From the IMG/VR virus record IMGVR_UViG_3300013119_000212, positions 1 to 35,304 of that record: DNA of 35,304 nucleotides; one strand, given 5' to 3'. Both the position numbers and the translations under genes were made by a program. Source of the DNA: a virus. Within the stretch, counting starts at the first letter, position 1; each line of letters begins with the position of its first letter. This document shows positions 1 to 6,576 of the stretch, in pieces. The notes beneath the pieces were generated by a model. It was given only the letters and a program-made list of their open reading frames with translations, did not search any database and was not told the DNA's origin.

Positions 1-716
1 GAAACAACTTTATTACATCAAGCGGAACCACTGTCATAGGGTTGCAACTTAATACGGCAGTAAACCAATACAATTGGCACTGGCGTATTGTTGGAAACTT
101 GTTTACCGGATTCGACACATACGATATAGCGGTCTACAACGTAGGTGATGTAGTCATCAACAACAACCGATGCAAATCAAGTATTGCCAATAGTATAAAG
201 GTATCAGGTGTATTTACAAATCATCCGGTCTATATCCGTGATAATTGGCTGGAGGGGGCTGTTGATTACGATAGTGCTGATTATAATGCTGGTGAGGTAA
301 TAATTGGTAACAATACCATTAGTGGTACTCAGTCTTTTGGTTCAGTATGGGCAACACATGGCAAACTAGATGGGGTAACGATTGGCGACACCACTCCTGC
401 TGTTGGATCATTTTCATTAGTGAACACACACGCTGATGCAGAGTACATCAATACTGGCTCAACAATGACATTAAGTGATTATACCTTGGTCAATAGTTCT
501 GTTTATCTGCTCACTATTTACGGTGAAAATGACACTAATGTAGCGAAGGGGCCTGGACTATATCAGATAACCACACAAGGTACTGACCATATTGTAACAA
601 CGGTAACTGACTATACAAATATGACAGTATCAGTTAATGCCAGCGATCAAATAGAAATTGCCAATGCAACAGGGTTCAATGTAATTATTAAGGTTGGCCT
701 TGTGAGGCTAGTCTAA
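1..716 (+). CDS. tail spike / tail fibre protein, C-terminal part (5' truncated)
   Basis: The frame is open from base 3 and runs off the left edge, so only the last ~237 residues are visible. An apparent TTG start at 42 is probably internal. The first ~90 residues are rich in Asn, Val, Ile and Tyr in short alternating strands (for example VVINNNRCKSS, VYIRDNWLEG), the look of the last turns of a right-handed beta-helix as found in phage tailspikes and pectate-lyase-like fibres. The rest (from about TIGDTTPAVGSFSLV) resembles a beta-rich C-terminal cap or trimerisation domain. Role inferred: host surface recognition, possibly polysaccharide cleavage; no catalytic residues can be assigned. The gene next to it follows after 11 bases. 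It may be the end of the fibre gene that starts at 35048, or of a second fibre gene. Confidence 0.7.
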   Translation, partial: NNFITSSGTTVIGLQLNTAVNQYNWHWRIVGNLFTGFDTYDIAVYNVGDVVINNNRCKSSIANSIKVSGVFTNHPVYIRDNWLEGAVDYDSADYNAGEVIIGNNTISGTQSFGSVWATHGKLDGVTIGDTTPAVGSFSLVNTHADAEYINTGSTMTLSDYTLVNSSVYLLTIYGENDTNVAKGPGLYQITTQGTDHIVTTVTDYTNMTVSVNASDQIEIANATGFNVIIKVGLVRLV

Positions 717-727
717 AGGAGAATGAA

Positions 728-1072
728 ATGATTAGTTGGGAAATATCTACACTTCGCAGAAAGGCAGAGACAGGTGTAGTTAAGGAAGTAAAATGGACTG
801 CCTATGATTCAGGGAAATCTATATCGGGATCATCAGTGCTAAAACCAAAAGATCCCAATGATCCAACATTTATAGATTATAGCGATCTAACTAAAGAGAA
901 GGTTATTGACTGGATTGAGGAGGCTCTTTCAGCGGAAGGGCTGTCTGCCTTGCAAACAAAATTTTCTTTAGAGGACAGGCCATCCACCTTGACCGGCCTT
1001 CCTTGGGAGAAACCAATTATTAGTGCGCCACAGGTTGAGGCAATACAAAGCAAGAGGTTCAAAAATGTATAA
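728..1072 (+). CDS. small tail-region protein, DUF7936-like (tentative)
   Basis: A 114-residue protein that starts at ATG 728 behind a good ribosome site (AGGAGA, seven bases upstream of ATG). The N-terminal half alternates strands (ISWEISTLRRKAETGVVKEV then VKWTAYDSG), followed by an acidic helix near residues 55-75 (LTKEKVIDWIEEALSAEG). This pattern of a short beta-sheet then a helix with 'SLTKE.VI.W' resembles small proteins often coded next to tail-fibre genes in marine podoviruses (the DUF7936 type); this is from memory and not certain. No signal peptide or membrane segment. Its last 8 bases overlap the start of the next gene, so the two are probably translated together. Function unknown; a minor virion protein or fibre-assembly helper is a guess. 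Confidence 0.6.
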   Translation: MISWEISTLRRKAETGVVKEVKWTAYDSGKSISGSSVLKPKDPNDPTFIDYSDLTKEKVIDWIEEALSAEGLSALQTKFSLEDRPSTLTGLPWEKPIISAPQVEAIQSKRFKNV

Positions 1073-1940
1073 CAACGGAAACTCAAGTAAGAACGTAACA
1101 GGTGCATCAGTAGTTGATGGCACGATTGCCAATGCAGATATAGATTCTTCTGCTGCAATCGCTACAAGCAAACTCTCAGGAGCAGTCACAAGTATTACAA
1201 GTCATGGGCTATCATCTTCTGCAACTACAGATACTACAGATGCCAGCAATATTGGTAGCGGAACATTACCTAATGCTAGATTGAGTGCAGTACCTACCTC
1301 ATCATTAACTGGAGCAGTCACAAGTATTGCTTCTCATGGATTGGCTTCATCAGCCACAACGGACACCACAAATGCAAGTAATATCGGTTCTGGAACATTA
1401 TCTAATGACAGATTAAGTTTAGATATTAGCAACTCAGATGTAAACGCTTCTGCTGAAATAGCTCAATCGAAACTGGCAACACTGGCTATCACTGATTCAG
1501 AAGTGGCAGACAATGCTCTGTCTGGGAATAAGATTGATGGTGGAACAATCAGTAACTTCGCCTCTACTGGTATCGATGATAATGCTTCAAGCACAGCTCT
1601 GACTCTTCTAAGCAATGGATATATTGAAGCAACTAATGGCAGAGTAATCTCAACTATGACTAGTTGCGGTAATGTAAGCACAACTGCAACCGAGGTTACT
1701 CCTATAGGGGCAACTTACGGAGGAATAGCAATTGTATTTGGTAATAGTGGTGGAAATATGTTTTCAGATATTGTCTCTTTTTCACTATCTCAAACAGATG
1801 TTCTGTCCCAACAAAGCGTTTCTGGTGGTCCAGCAGGAAGGACATATACAGCAGCAGGAGGGCATCTAAAATTAGCAATGGCCAGTGGCACTTATGCTTG
1901 TCAATATTCTGATTTCACCAACAGTTCTGACGCATCATAA
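1065..1940 (+). CDS. Ser/Thr/Ala-rich repeat protein, putative tail fibre component
   Basis: A 291-residue protein. I chose ATG 1065 over an upstream GTG at 1023 because AAGAGG lies 8 bases before 1065 and the start then overlaps the previous stop. The first ~180 residues are low-complexity and strongly repetitive: units like GAVTSI.SHGL.SSATTDTT.ASNIGSGTL recur with a 44-residue period, and a second motif (DSSAAIATSKL, NASAEIAQSKLA) flanks them. Such 'ADIDSSAAIA.SKL' repeats are common in long fibrous tail proteins of marine phages, where they form beta-rich shafts. The last ~90 residues are less repetitive, with one Cys pair and Gly-rich stretches, and may form a globular tip. Composition (almost no aromatics or charge in the repeats) fits an extended virion fibre. 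Exact role is inferred from position beside the tail spike. Confidence 0.65.
   Translation: MYNNGNSSKNVTGASVVDGTIANADIDSSAAIATSKLSGAVTSITSHGLSSSATTDTTDASNIGSGTLPNARLSAVPTSSLTGAVTSIASHGLASSATTDTTNASNIGSGTLSNDRLSLDISNSDVNASAEIAQSKLATLAITDSEVADNALSGNKIDGGTISNFASTGIDDNASSTALTLLSNGYIEATNGRVISTMTSCGNVSTTATEVTPIGATYGGIAIVFGNSGGNMFSDIVSFSLSQTDVLSQQSVSGGPAGRTYTAAGGHLKLAMASGTYACQYSDFTNSSDAS
1179..1415 (+). repeat. two direct repeats, 132-base period, inside the fibre repeat gene
   Basis: Units begin at 1179 and 1311 with the identical 18-base stretch GGAGCAGTCACAAGTATT and remain alignable for about 105 bases, to 1283 and 1415. They encode the 44-residue protein repeat. Differences between the copies lie largely at third codon positions, so the protein repeat appears to be kept while the DNA drifts. 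Confidence 0.8.
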
Positions 1941-1950
1941 GGAGACTATT

Positions 1951-2232
1951 ATGGAAATTATTTGGAAATGTAAGGCTTGTTCTGGAATGGATATAGTTGA
2001 GCGTATCACTTTTATAAGAGAAGGCACAACTGATAGTGGAGAGAAAATTATTGCTTCAGCAGTTCATATCCCATCTCACGATAAACTTTATAGAACAAGA
2101 GAACAATGGACTGACGAGGAAATAGACGCTATAGGAAATAATATTGTTGAAGATTTAGATGAAGAAATCAATAGAAAGAGTTTAGCTTCAACAGAAGAGC
2201 TTATAGCAAAACTAGAAGCAGATTTATTGTAA
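1951..2232 (+). CDS. small acidic hypothetical protein
   Basis: A 93-residue protein starting at ATG 1951 behind AAGGAG (1939-1944); the frame is open further upstream but only this start has a ribosome site. N-terminal half: short strands with a Cys pair (WKCKACSG at residues 5-12) followed by two predicted strands. C-terminal half: strongly acidic helices (WTDEEIDAIGNNIVEDLDEEINRK, split by Asn), ending in TEELIAKLEADLL. The strand-then-acidic-helix layout loosely recalls the protein at 728-1072, which could make them distant relatives, but I cannot show this. Function unknown; position suggests a tail-associated protein or assembly factor. Confidence 0.6.
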   Translation: MEIIWKCKACSGMDIVERITFIREGTTDSGEKIIASAVHIPSHDKLYRTREQWTDEEIDAIGNNIVEDLDEEINRKSLASTEELIAKLEADLL

Positions 2233-2255
2233 TAAAAACCATAGGAGAATAACTA

Positions 2256-2582
2256 ATGATCTCACTACACATACATGAAGATGTTAATAGCAACCAAACC
2301 GATTGCATTACCCCATCCGATACCTTCTATGAGGTTAAACTTGCAGGCTCTACTAACCAGCAACTAACGGCTCCAGCAAGTGCTGAGTTTGTTGTGTTCT
2401 CTGGTAACGGAGACTTCTACGTTCGTTATGATGGTTCTGCTGCAACGGTTCCATCCTCTGCAACCTGGACTACTGGCAACCAAGAGCTTAATCCTTCTGG
2501 TCGCAAGTGTGAGGCTGGAGATACCTTTGATGTGATTGCACCTATTGGAAACACTATCATTACAGCAACATTCTATTCATAA
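2256..2582 (+). CDS. small beta-rich putative structural protein
   Basis: A 108-residue protein with a good ribosome site (AGGAG, 2243-2247) before ATG 2256. The sequence is Thr, Ser and Val rich with short strands, for example FYEVKLAGSTNQQLTAPASA, EFVVFSGNGDFYVRYDG and TFDVIAPIGNTIITATFYS, suggesting a compact beta-sandwich like phage decoration or fibre-tip proteins. No membrane segment, no signal peptide and no enzyme motif. It sits between tail-side genes and the lysis block, five bases before the next start. Minor virion protein is the most likely role, by inference only. Confidence 0.6.
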   Translation: MISLHIHEDVNSNQTDCITPSDTFYEVKLAGSTNQQLTAPASAEFVVFSGNGDFYVRYDGSAATVPSSATWTTGNQELNPSGRKCEAGDTFDVIAPIGNTIITATFYS

Positions 2583-2586
2583 AGTC

Positions 2587-2820
2587 ATGGATGCCGCTCT
2601 CTTCTGGAACGCTATACTTACACTGCTTGTGTCGTTCGGTGGCTGGATGGTGCGTTCTGTTATTGCAGACATTAAGGCACTAGAGAAGCAGATGTTTGAG
2701 TGTCAGTCTCAGATGAATGACAAGTTCATAAGGCGTGATGATTACCATGATGATATTGTTAGGATCGAATCAAAGCTAGATAAAATCTTTGATCTGATCG
2801 AGAAGAAAGCAGACAAATGA
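2587..2820 (+). CDS. small membrane protein with coiled coil (lysis block)
   Basis: A 77-residue protein. The ATG at 2587 follows the previous stop by 4 bases. One N-terminal membrane segment (about residues 5-26, LFWNAILTLLVSFGGWMVRSV) is followed by a charged, heptad-like helix (residues 28-77, IKALEKQMFECQSQM... IESKLDKIFDLIEKK). Its stop overlaps the next ATG (ATGA), and the next gene is a lipoprotein. A membrane-anchored coiled coil directly before a lipoprotein resembles an i-spanin/o-spanin pair, but the positive charges just after the membrane segment favour a cytoplasmic C terminus, which argues against i-spanin. A holin accessory or antiholin is the alternative. Confidence 0.65.
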   Translation: MDAALFWNAILTLLVSFGGWMVRSVIADIKALEKQMFECQSQMNDKFIRRDDYHDDIVRIESKLDKIFDLIEKKADK

Positions 2821-3104
2821 ATACGAGTCACTGCTGGATGAAAGTACGAAGGTACATTCTCCTCCCACCAGTAGTGACTCTTTTAACGAGCTGCACAACT
2901 CATGTCTACAATGAACGTGTACTGATAGAGGATCACACCCAGCCTTTTCAGGAGCAATCATCTGATGCTGGATTCCCTGATCCGGTGTTGAGAGATAACT
3001 TGTTTGAAGCAAAGGAAATCTCAGAATCTATATATGACGAGGGTGACGTGTATAGAAAACTCTCAGGAGTACACGTATGTTTTCCGAGACTACAGGAGTG
3101 TTGA
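2817..3104 (+). CDS. outer-membrane lipoprotein, candidate o-spanin (Rz1-like)
   Basis: A 95-residue protein with a lipoprotein signal peptide: basic start (MKVRRY at residues 8-13), hydrophobic core LLPPVVTLL and lipobox LTSC, giving a mature protein that starts at Cys26. If translation starts at ATG 2838 (the Met of MKVRRY) the signal peptide looks more regular. The mature part is short, polar and Pro/Asp/Glu containing, without further membrane segments. Lipoproteins of this size inside phage lysis blocks are usually outer-membrane spanins that fuse the two membranes after peptidoglycan loss, which implies a Gram-negative host. It overlaps the upstream membrane/coiled-coil gene by ATGA, so the two are probably co-translated partners. 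Confidence 0.6.
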   Translation: MNTSHCWMKVRRYILLPPVVTLLTSCTTHVYNERVLIEDHTQPFQEQSSDAGFPDPVLRDNLFEAKEISESIYDEGDVYRKLSGVHVCFPRLQEC

Positions 3105-3105
3105 T

Positions 3106-3291
3106 ATGAAACTACGAGATAGAGCAGGAAAATTCATGGCAGATACAAAGTGGAACAGGCTATGCGTCAGATGCAGAGAGCATCAGGACGAGATCAAGAT
3201 AATGGTACTAGCTGTCATTTTTCTTATCCTCTCAATTTCCAGCTTTATCACGCTGGCTATGTATGAGGCAGTAAACGGGTTGTTAGGCTAA
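3106..3291 (+). CDS. small single-span membrane protein (lysis block)
   Basis: A 61-residue protein starting at ATG 3106, 7 bases after AGGAG (3094-3098). The frame is open upstream to a TTG at 3004, but those starts lack a ribosome site and overlap the lipoprotein gene. The N-terminal half is basic and polar with a Cys pair (CVRCREH, residues 20-26); residues ~31-53 form one membrane span (IMVLAVIFLILSISSFITLAM). The charge pattern suggests a cytoplasmic N terminus. Its stop overlaps the holin-candidate start (TAATG). It could be a second holin, an antiholin or an i-spanin partner; no family recognised. Confidence 0.6.
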   Translation: MKLRDRAGKFMADTKWNRLCVRCREHQDEIKIMVLAVIFLILSISSFITLAMYEAVNGLLG

Positions 3292-3725
3292 TGCTGGGTC
3301 TCCCCATCGAGGCGATCTCCATGCTTGGCTCCACTGTACTTGGTGGGTTAATGAAGCTTTGGGGAAATAATAGAGCCGACCTTGCTGATGAGCGCAAATA
3401 CCAAGGTAAAACAGCTGAACAAATAGAGGCTATGACACAAAATGCGAGAGCTTATCAGACTTCTAATGCGGCATGGGTTAGACGTTTTATTGTTATTATG
3501 GTCCTTTTCCTTGGTGCTGCTATTGTATTATTGGCTCCATTAACAGGCCAAGTAACAAATGTACCAATTGAAGTAACAGAAGGATTTAAGTTTCTCTTTT
3601 TGGATTTCACGAATACGGTAACTAAGTACGTACAATTAGAAGGCTACGTTACACCAGAGTGGCTGCCCGTAGCCATCATGAATATTATAGGTTTCTACTT
3701 TGGATCTGCGGCGATGAGACGTTAA
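3291..3725 (+). CDS. putative holin, GTA-type 3TM family
   Basis: A 144-residue protein with three hydrophobic stretches: residues ~5-24 (amphipathic, PIEAISMLGSTVLGGLMKLW), ~65-85 (RFIVIMVLFLGAAIVLLAPL) and ~125-140 (PVAIMNIIGFYFGSAAM). A polar linker (residues 25-62, rich in Glu, Lys, Gln) separates the first two. This layout and the start MLG..GSTVLGGLMKLWG match small holins of the gene-transfer-agent 3TM type common in marine podoviruses; the family call is from memory of that pattern. Role: forms membrane lesions to time lysis. It closes the plus-strand operon; its stop is at 3723-3725, directly against the stop of the converging ligase gene, with no spacer. No endolysin lies beside it. 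Confidence 0.65.
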   Translation: MLGLPIEAISMLGSTVLGGLMKLWGNNRADLADERKYQGKTAEQIEAMTQNARAYQTSNAAWVRRFIVIMVLFLGAAIVLLAPLTGQVTNVPIEVTEGFKFLFLDFTNTVTKYVQLEGYVTPEWLPVAIMNIIGFYFGSAAMRR

Positions 3726-4775
3726 TCATAGGTCTTCTCTCCATCTAATAGCTACGCAGTGAAATGGTATACCGTCATCTGTCAAGTCTGCATATTCACA
3801 AGTCACATGTTTACCAATATACTTTTCTTTTTGGCGAAGAGTTTTTATCTTTTGGTAAACAGGGCCTGGAGCTAAAGTCTTAAATGTACGGTCATTAGTT
3901 TCTAATACAAGAACTCCCCAACCTTCTCTAGAAGGAATAACATCTAAGCATTTATACTCAGCATCATGACGTTGTTTAACTTTAATCAAATCCTTAGAGC
4001 GCTTACCGATTCCGTATAACCCTTTATCATGGCGCAATATAGCGCCTTCATAACCTCTTTCTCTTTCTCTAACCCAATGGCCAAGAGTACCCCAACTTTC
4101 TTCATATCCAATGGTCTCTACAAGTTTTACTCTTGGTCCAAAGTTAAGAGCTAATAAATCAAGTAATGCTTTACGCGCACCATATTCCATCTTTGGATCG
4201 TGATGAGGAATCAAATCATATACATGGAACTCTAATAGATCCGTATTCACTTGGTAACGCTTAGCCCAAGAAGAAATAGTCTGTAATGAAGTTCCATGAT
4301 GATAGAGCTCTCCATCAAGAGTAAAGTTATTACCATCAAGGATTTTATTGAGACTGTCAACAATTCCTGGAATAGTATCAATTGGTTTACCACGTCGGGA
4401 ATAAGCTCCATTGTTACCAATGAGACAACGATGACCATCTAATTTTGGTTGAACCCACATTAAATCATAATCTGGATTGCGCACATTCTTAAGAGGAGTA
4501 GCCAACATAGGACTCGCAAGACCCAATTGATTAGTGATTCCTCTCTTGGCCTCCTCAATACTGCGCTTAAAGCCTTGATCTAATTTACCTCTAACCCGCG
4601 CGTCGACTCTCAGTTTTACTTGTTCATCGATACTTCTTCCGGATTGATTGGTCTCTACATCCTCATAAAATATTTGTCCATTGGCTTGAATATGAATGGT
4701 TGATCCTTCTGAATGAATGCTCCAATGGTTAATACCATGGGCTCCTTGCATATATAACTTATGTTCGTTTGGCAT
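3726..4775 (-). CDS. ATP-dependent DNA ligase with WGR-like N-terminal domain
   Basis: A 349-residue enzyme that seals nicks in phage DNA using ATP. The adenylation motif KLDGHR places the catalytic lysine at residue 111; further nucleotidyltransferase motifs follow: FTLDGELYHHG (III), YEGAILRH (IV) and DLIKVKQ (V). The end of the protein (after ~275) fits a short OB-fold domain. The first ~80 residues (HWSIHSEGSTIHIQANG... GRSIDEQ) resemble the WGR-like domain found in some phage ligases. ATG 4775 follows GGAG at 7-base spacing and lies inside the end of the VRR-NUC gene. It is the last gene of the minus-strand replication block and ends against the holin gene. Confidence 0.9.
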   Translation of the reverse strand: MPNEHKLYMQGAHGINHWSIHSEGSTIHIQANGQIFYEDVETNQSGRSIDEQVKLRVDARVRGKLDQGFKRSIEEAKRGITNQLGLASPMLATPLKNVRNPDYDLMWVQPKLDGHRCLIGNNGAYSRRGKPIDTIPGIVDSLNKILDGNNFTLDGELYHHGTSLQTISSWAKRYQVNTDLLEFHVYDLIPHHDPKMEYGARKALLDLLALNFGPRVKLVETIGYEESWGTLGHWVRERERGYEGAILRHDKGLYGIGKRSKDLIKVKQRHDAEYKCLDVIPSREGWGVLVLETNDRTFKTLAPGPVYQKIKTLRQKEKYIGKHVTCEYADLTDDGIPFHCVAIRWREDL

Positions 4776-5052
4776 GCATAATCTCCTTTACTAATTTTAA
4801 CGGTCCTTTCACATCAGTCGCTACCATTACATCGAACCTCTTTATTTGAAGTTCTTTAATGAAAGCTCTCTGCTGAGAAGACAATTTACCAAGAGGAACC
4901 TTAAACTCGACAAATAGTATCTTGCCTTCTGGCATGAGTACCATCCTATCAGGTGCTCCTCTCTTCCCAGGTACTTCGAATTTATAAGCATCAACTCCTA
5001 AGCGCTTACACTCTTCTACAAATTTCTTTTCAATTTTCTCTTCTGGTCTCAT
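4759..5052 (-). CDS. VRR-NUC domain nuclease
   Basis: A 97-residue single-domain protein of the VRR-NUC family (PD-(D/E)XK fold), which cuts DNA at branched or other structures. The core motifs are all present: GAPD with Asp35, then ILFVEFK with Glu49 and Lys51, then Gln60 in LSSQQRAF. Stand-alone VRR-NUC proteins of about this length are standard members of phage replication modules that also carry PolA, DUF2800, DUF2815 and an SNF2 helicase, exactly as here. The ATG at 5052 overlaps the stop of the GIY-YIG gene (ATGA). Likely job: resolving replication or recombination intermediates before packaging; digestion of host DNA is also possible. Confidence 0.88.
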   Translation of the reverse strand: MRPEEKIEKKFVEECKRLGVDAYKFEVPGKRGAPDRMVLMPEGKILFVEFKVPLGKLSSQQRAFIKELQIKRFDVMVATDVKGPLKLVKEIMHAKRT

Positions 5053-5345
5053 TTCTTACAATACGCTCCACCTATATTAGAGTTCCATAGCCGCTTTAAT
5101 CCTATACGTTTAATCCATTCTTTTTCTAAAGCGACTATCTCATCTCTTAATTCTGATTCAGCTATGATGCGCATATCAAAAGTACACGCACCATAGCGTT
5201 TGACAGCTTTACCACACTTAGTAAGTTCTTTCCACTTCTTATTTTCAGTATTCATGTGAGTACGGAATCTACGAACTGGATCATTAGTTATACCAACATA
5301 TTGTTTTTGGCATTCAGTACTTTTAAGCGCATAAAGATAGAACAT
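5049..5345 (-). CDS. GIY-YIG nuclease domain protein
   Basis: A 98-residue protein made of a GIY-YIG nuclease domain only. The signature strands read YLYALKS (residues 3-9) and YVGIT (16-20), followed by the conserved Arg region DPVRRFRTHM, the catalytic-type Glu in LEKEWI (near residue 76) and Asn in NSNIGG. I chose ATG 5345, which overlaps the DUF2800 stop as TAATG; a GTG at 5354 would add three residues. There is no DNA-binding tail, so it is not a typical homing endonuclease and it does not interrupt a gene. T4 EndoII, which degrades cytosine-containing host DNA, belongs to the same superfamily, so a similar role is conceivable next to a cytosine modification pathway, but this is inference. 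Confidence 0.85.
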   Translation of the reverse strand: MFYLYALKSTECQKQYVGITNDPVRRFRTHMNTENKKWKELTKCGKAVKRYGACTFDMRIIAESELRDEIVALEKEWIKRIGLKRLWNSNIGGAYCKK

Positions 5346-6568
5346 TATTTCCACTCATTAATTGCATCTGAATGAGGATCAACAGCTTTACGGCCGTCAG
5401 TTTCTGGAGCCAAAGTAATTTTTCCAGTTGGTTTGAACACTTGCTCTTTAATCATTTCCCATTCATGAGATTCAAGTGTTTTCTCCATTTGAGCTGGTGA
5501 TTTGAATTTCATAGTGTAAAGATCTTCAGCTCCAACACCATGAGTTTCAAGAATGCCTTGAACTACTTCTTGGTCTTCCCAAGCTCTAATACTCCTACCA
5601 TAAACAAGTTTATAATGAGGAACTCGTTTACCACGCTTCATTTCTTCAATTGCATATTCAGTAATAGACTTAACCCATTGCTCAAGAGCTTTAGCATGTT
5701 TCATGATATTAGAAAGTTGCTCATTAGTTAATGAGTTTATTTCTAAAAGAGACTTACTGAATCCATTTTTTGTTTGAGCGAAGTCTGCAAACTCAAGTTG
5801 TGCAATTTGCAAGTTGAACTCTGCATATGACTTGCAAAATGGAGAAGCTTCACACCATCTGCAGTTTTCTTCTGTAGGTCCAAAAGGCGGATGCTCTCCC
5901 TCAGCGGCGTTAATTGAACTTTTAACTTCATTTGCAAACCCTAATAATCCAGCTACTGTTATATTCCATGATCTGATTGGTCCTTCTATGTGTGGTGCTC
6001 GTGGTTGAACAATTGTTAATGTAAGCTCTGCATCTGGTTCGAATTCTACTCCTTCACGTTTAAGCCAATAGAGAATTCCTAATGCGTATACCATAAGTTG
6101 AGTATTATTCTCAGCTTCGACTAATACTCCTTTACCGTATTTTAAGTCAATAATCTCAAATGAATCTTTATGGAGTACAACAGCATCTGCAGTACCAAAC
6201 ATAGAATCATGTAGCTCAAACATAGGTACTCTAGTCTCAACGAATATAGTACTATCCCAAGTAATTTGGCCATTGACGTATTCCGTATATTTAGCTACTT
6301 CTCTGGCCATATACTTATCGACATCAAATTTGTTATATGTTTGGCCTATTTGAGTTTTAGGATCTAATTCATCTTCTAAACATTTAGCCGCAAACTCATG
6401 AGCTGCAGTACCTTCTTCGGCATAGAATGAAGAACCTTCTCCTTCTTTCTTTGGCATTTCACGTAGCATCTGAATTGAGGCTGGACAATTGATCCAGCGC
6501 TTGCTACCACTAGGCGAAAACTCGCTATGTGGCGCATCAATAGGTACTACGGGTGGTTTAATATCCAT
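5345..6568 (-). CDS. DUF2800 / Cas4-like PD-(D/E)XK nuclease
   Basis: A 407-residue protein of the DUF2800 type, related to Cas4/RecB exonucleases. Visible nuclease motifs: His57 in EEGTAAHEFA, GTADAV with Asp128, IIDLKYGKG with Asp141 and Lys143, and Gln157 in NNTQLMVYALG. Four cysteines (28, 236, 239, 245; the last three in CRWCEASPFC) have the arrangement that binds a 4Fe-4S cluster in Cas4-like enzymes. Expected activity: DNA exonuclease for recombination or end processing. ATG 6568 follows AGGAG; the gene lies 8 bases after the polymerase stop and overlaps the GIY-YIG start. Family co-occurrence with PolA and DUF2815 supports a replication or recombination role. Confidence 0.87.
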   Translation of the reverse strand: MDIKPPVVPIDAPHSEFSPSGSKRWINCPASIQMLREMPKKEGEGSSFYAEEGTAAHEFAAKCLEDELDPKTQIGQTYNKFDVDKYMAREVAKYTEYVNGQITWDSTIFVETRVPMFELHDSMFGTADAVVLHKDSFEIIDLKYGKGVLVEAENNTQLMVYALGILYWLKREGVEFEPDAELTLTIVQPRAPHIEGPIRSWNITVAGLLGFANEVKSSINAAEGEHPPFGPTEENCRWCEASPFCKSYAEFNLQIAQLEFADFAQTKNGFSKSLLEINSLTNEQLSNIMKHAKALEQWVKSITEYAIEEMKRGKRVPHYKLVYGRSIRAWEDQEVVQGILETHGVGAEDLYTMKFKSPAQMEKTLESHEWEMIKEQVFKPTGKITLAPETDGRKAVDPHSDAINEWK

Positions 6569-6576
6569 ACTTTCTC

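Noticed and set aside
1179-1415. CRISPR-like or other array
   Set aside because: Only two long units inside a coding frame, with no spacers; they encode protein repeats.
4247-4438. Other small frames opposite or inside the ligase, polymerase, primase and internal virion protein genes
   Set aside because: They are out-of-frame shadows of well-supported genes, without ribosome sites or recognisable domains.
5049-5345. GIY-YIG gene as a homing endonuclease or mobile element
   Set aside because: No DNA-binding tail, no interrupted host gene, and it is embedded in the operon with coupled starts.
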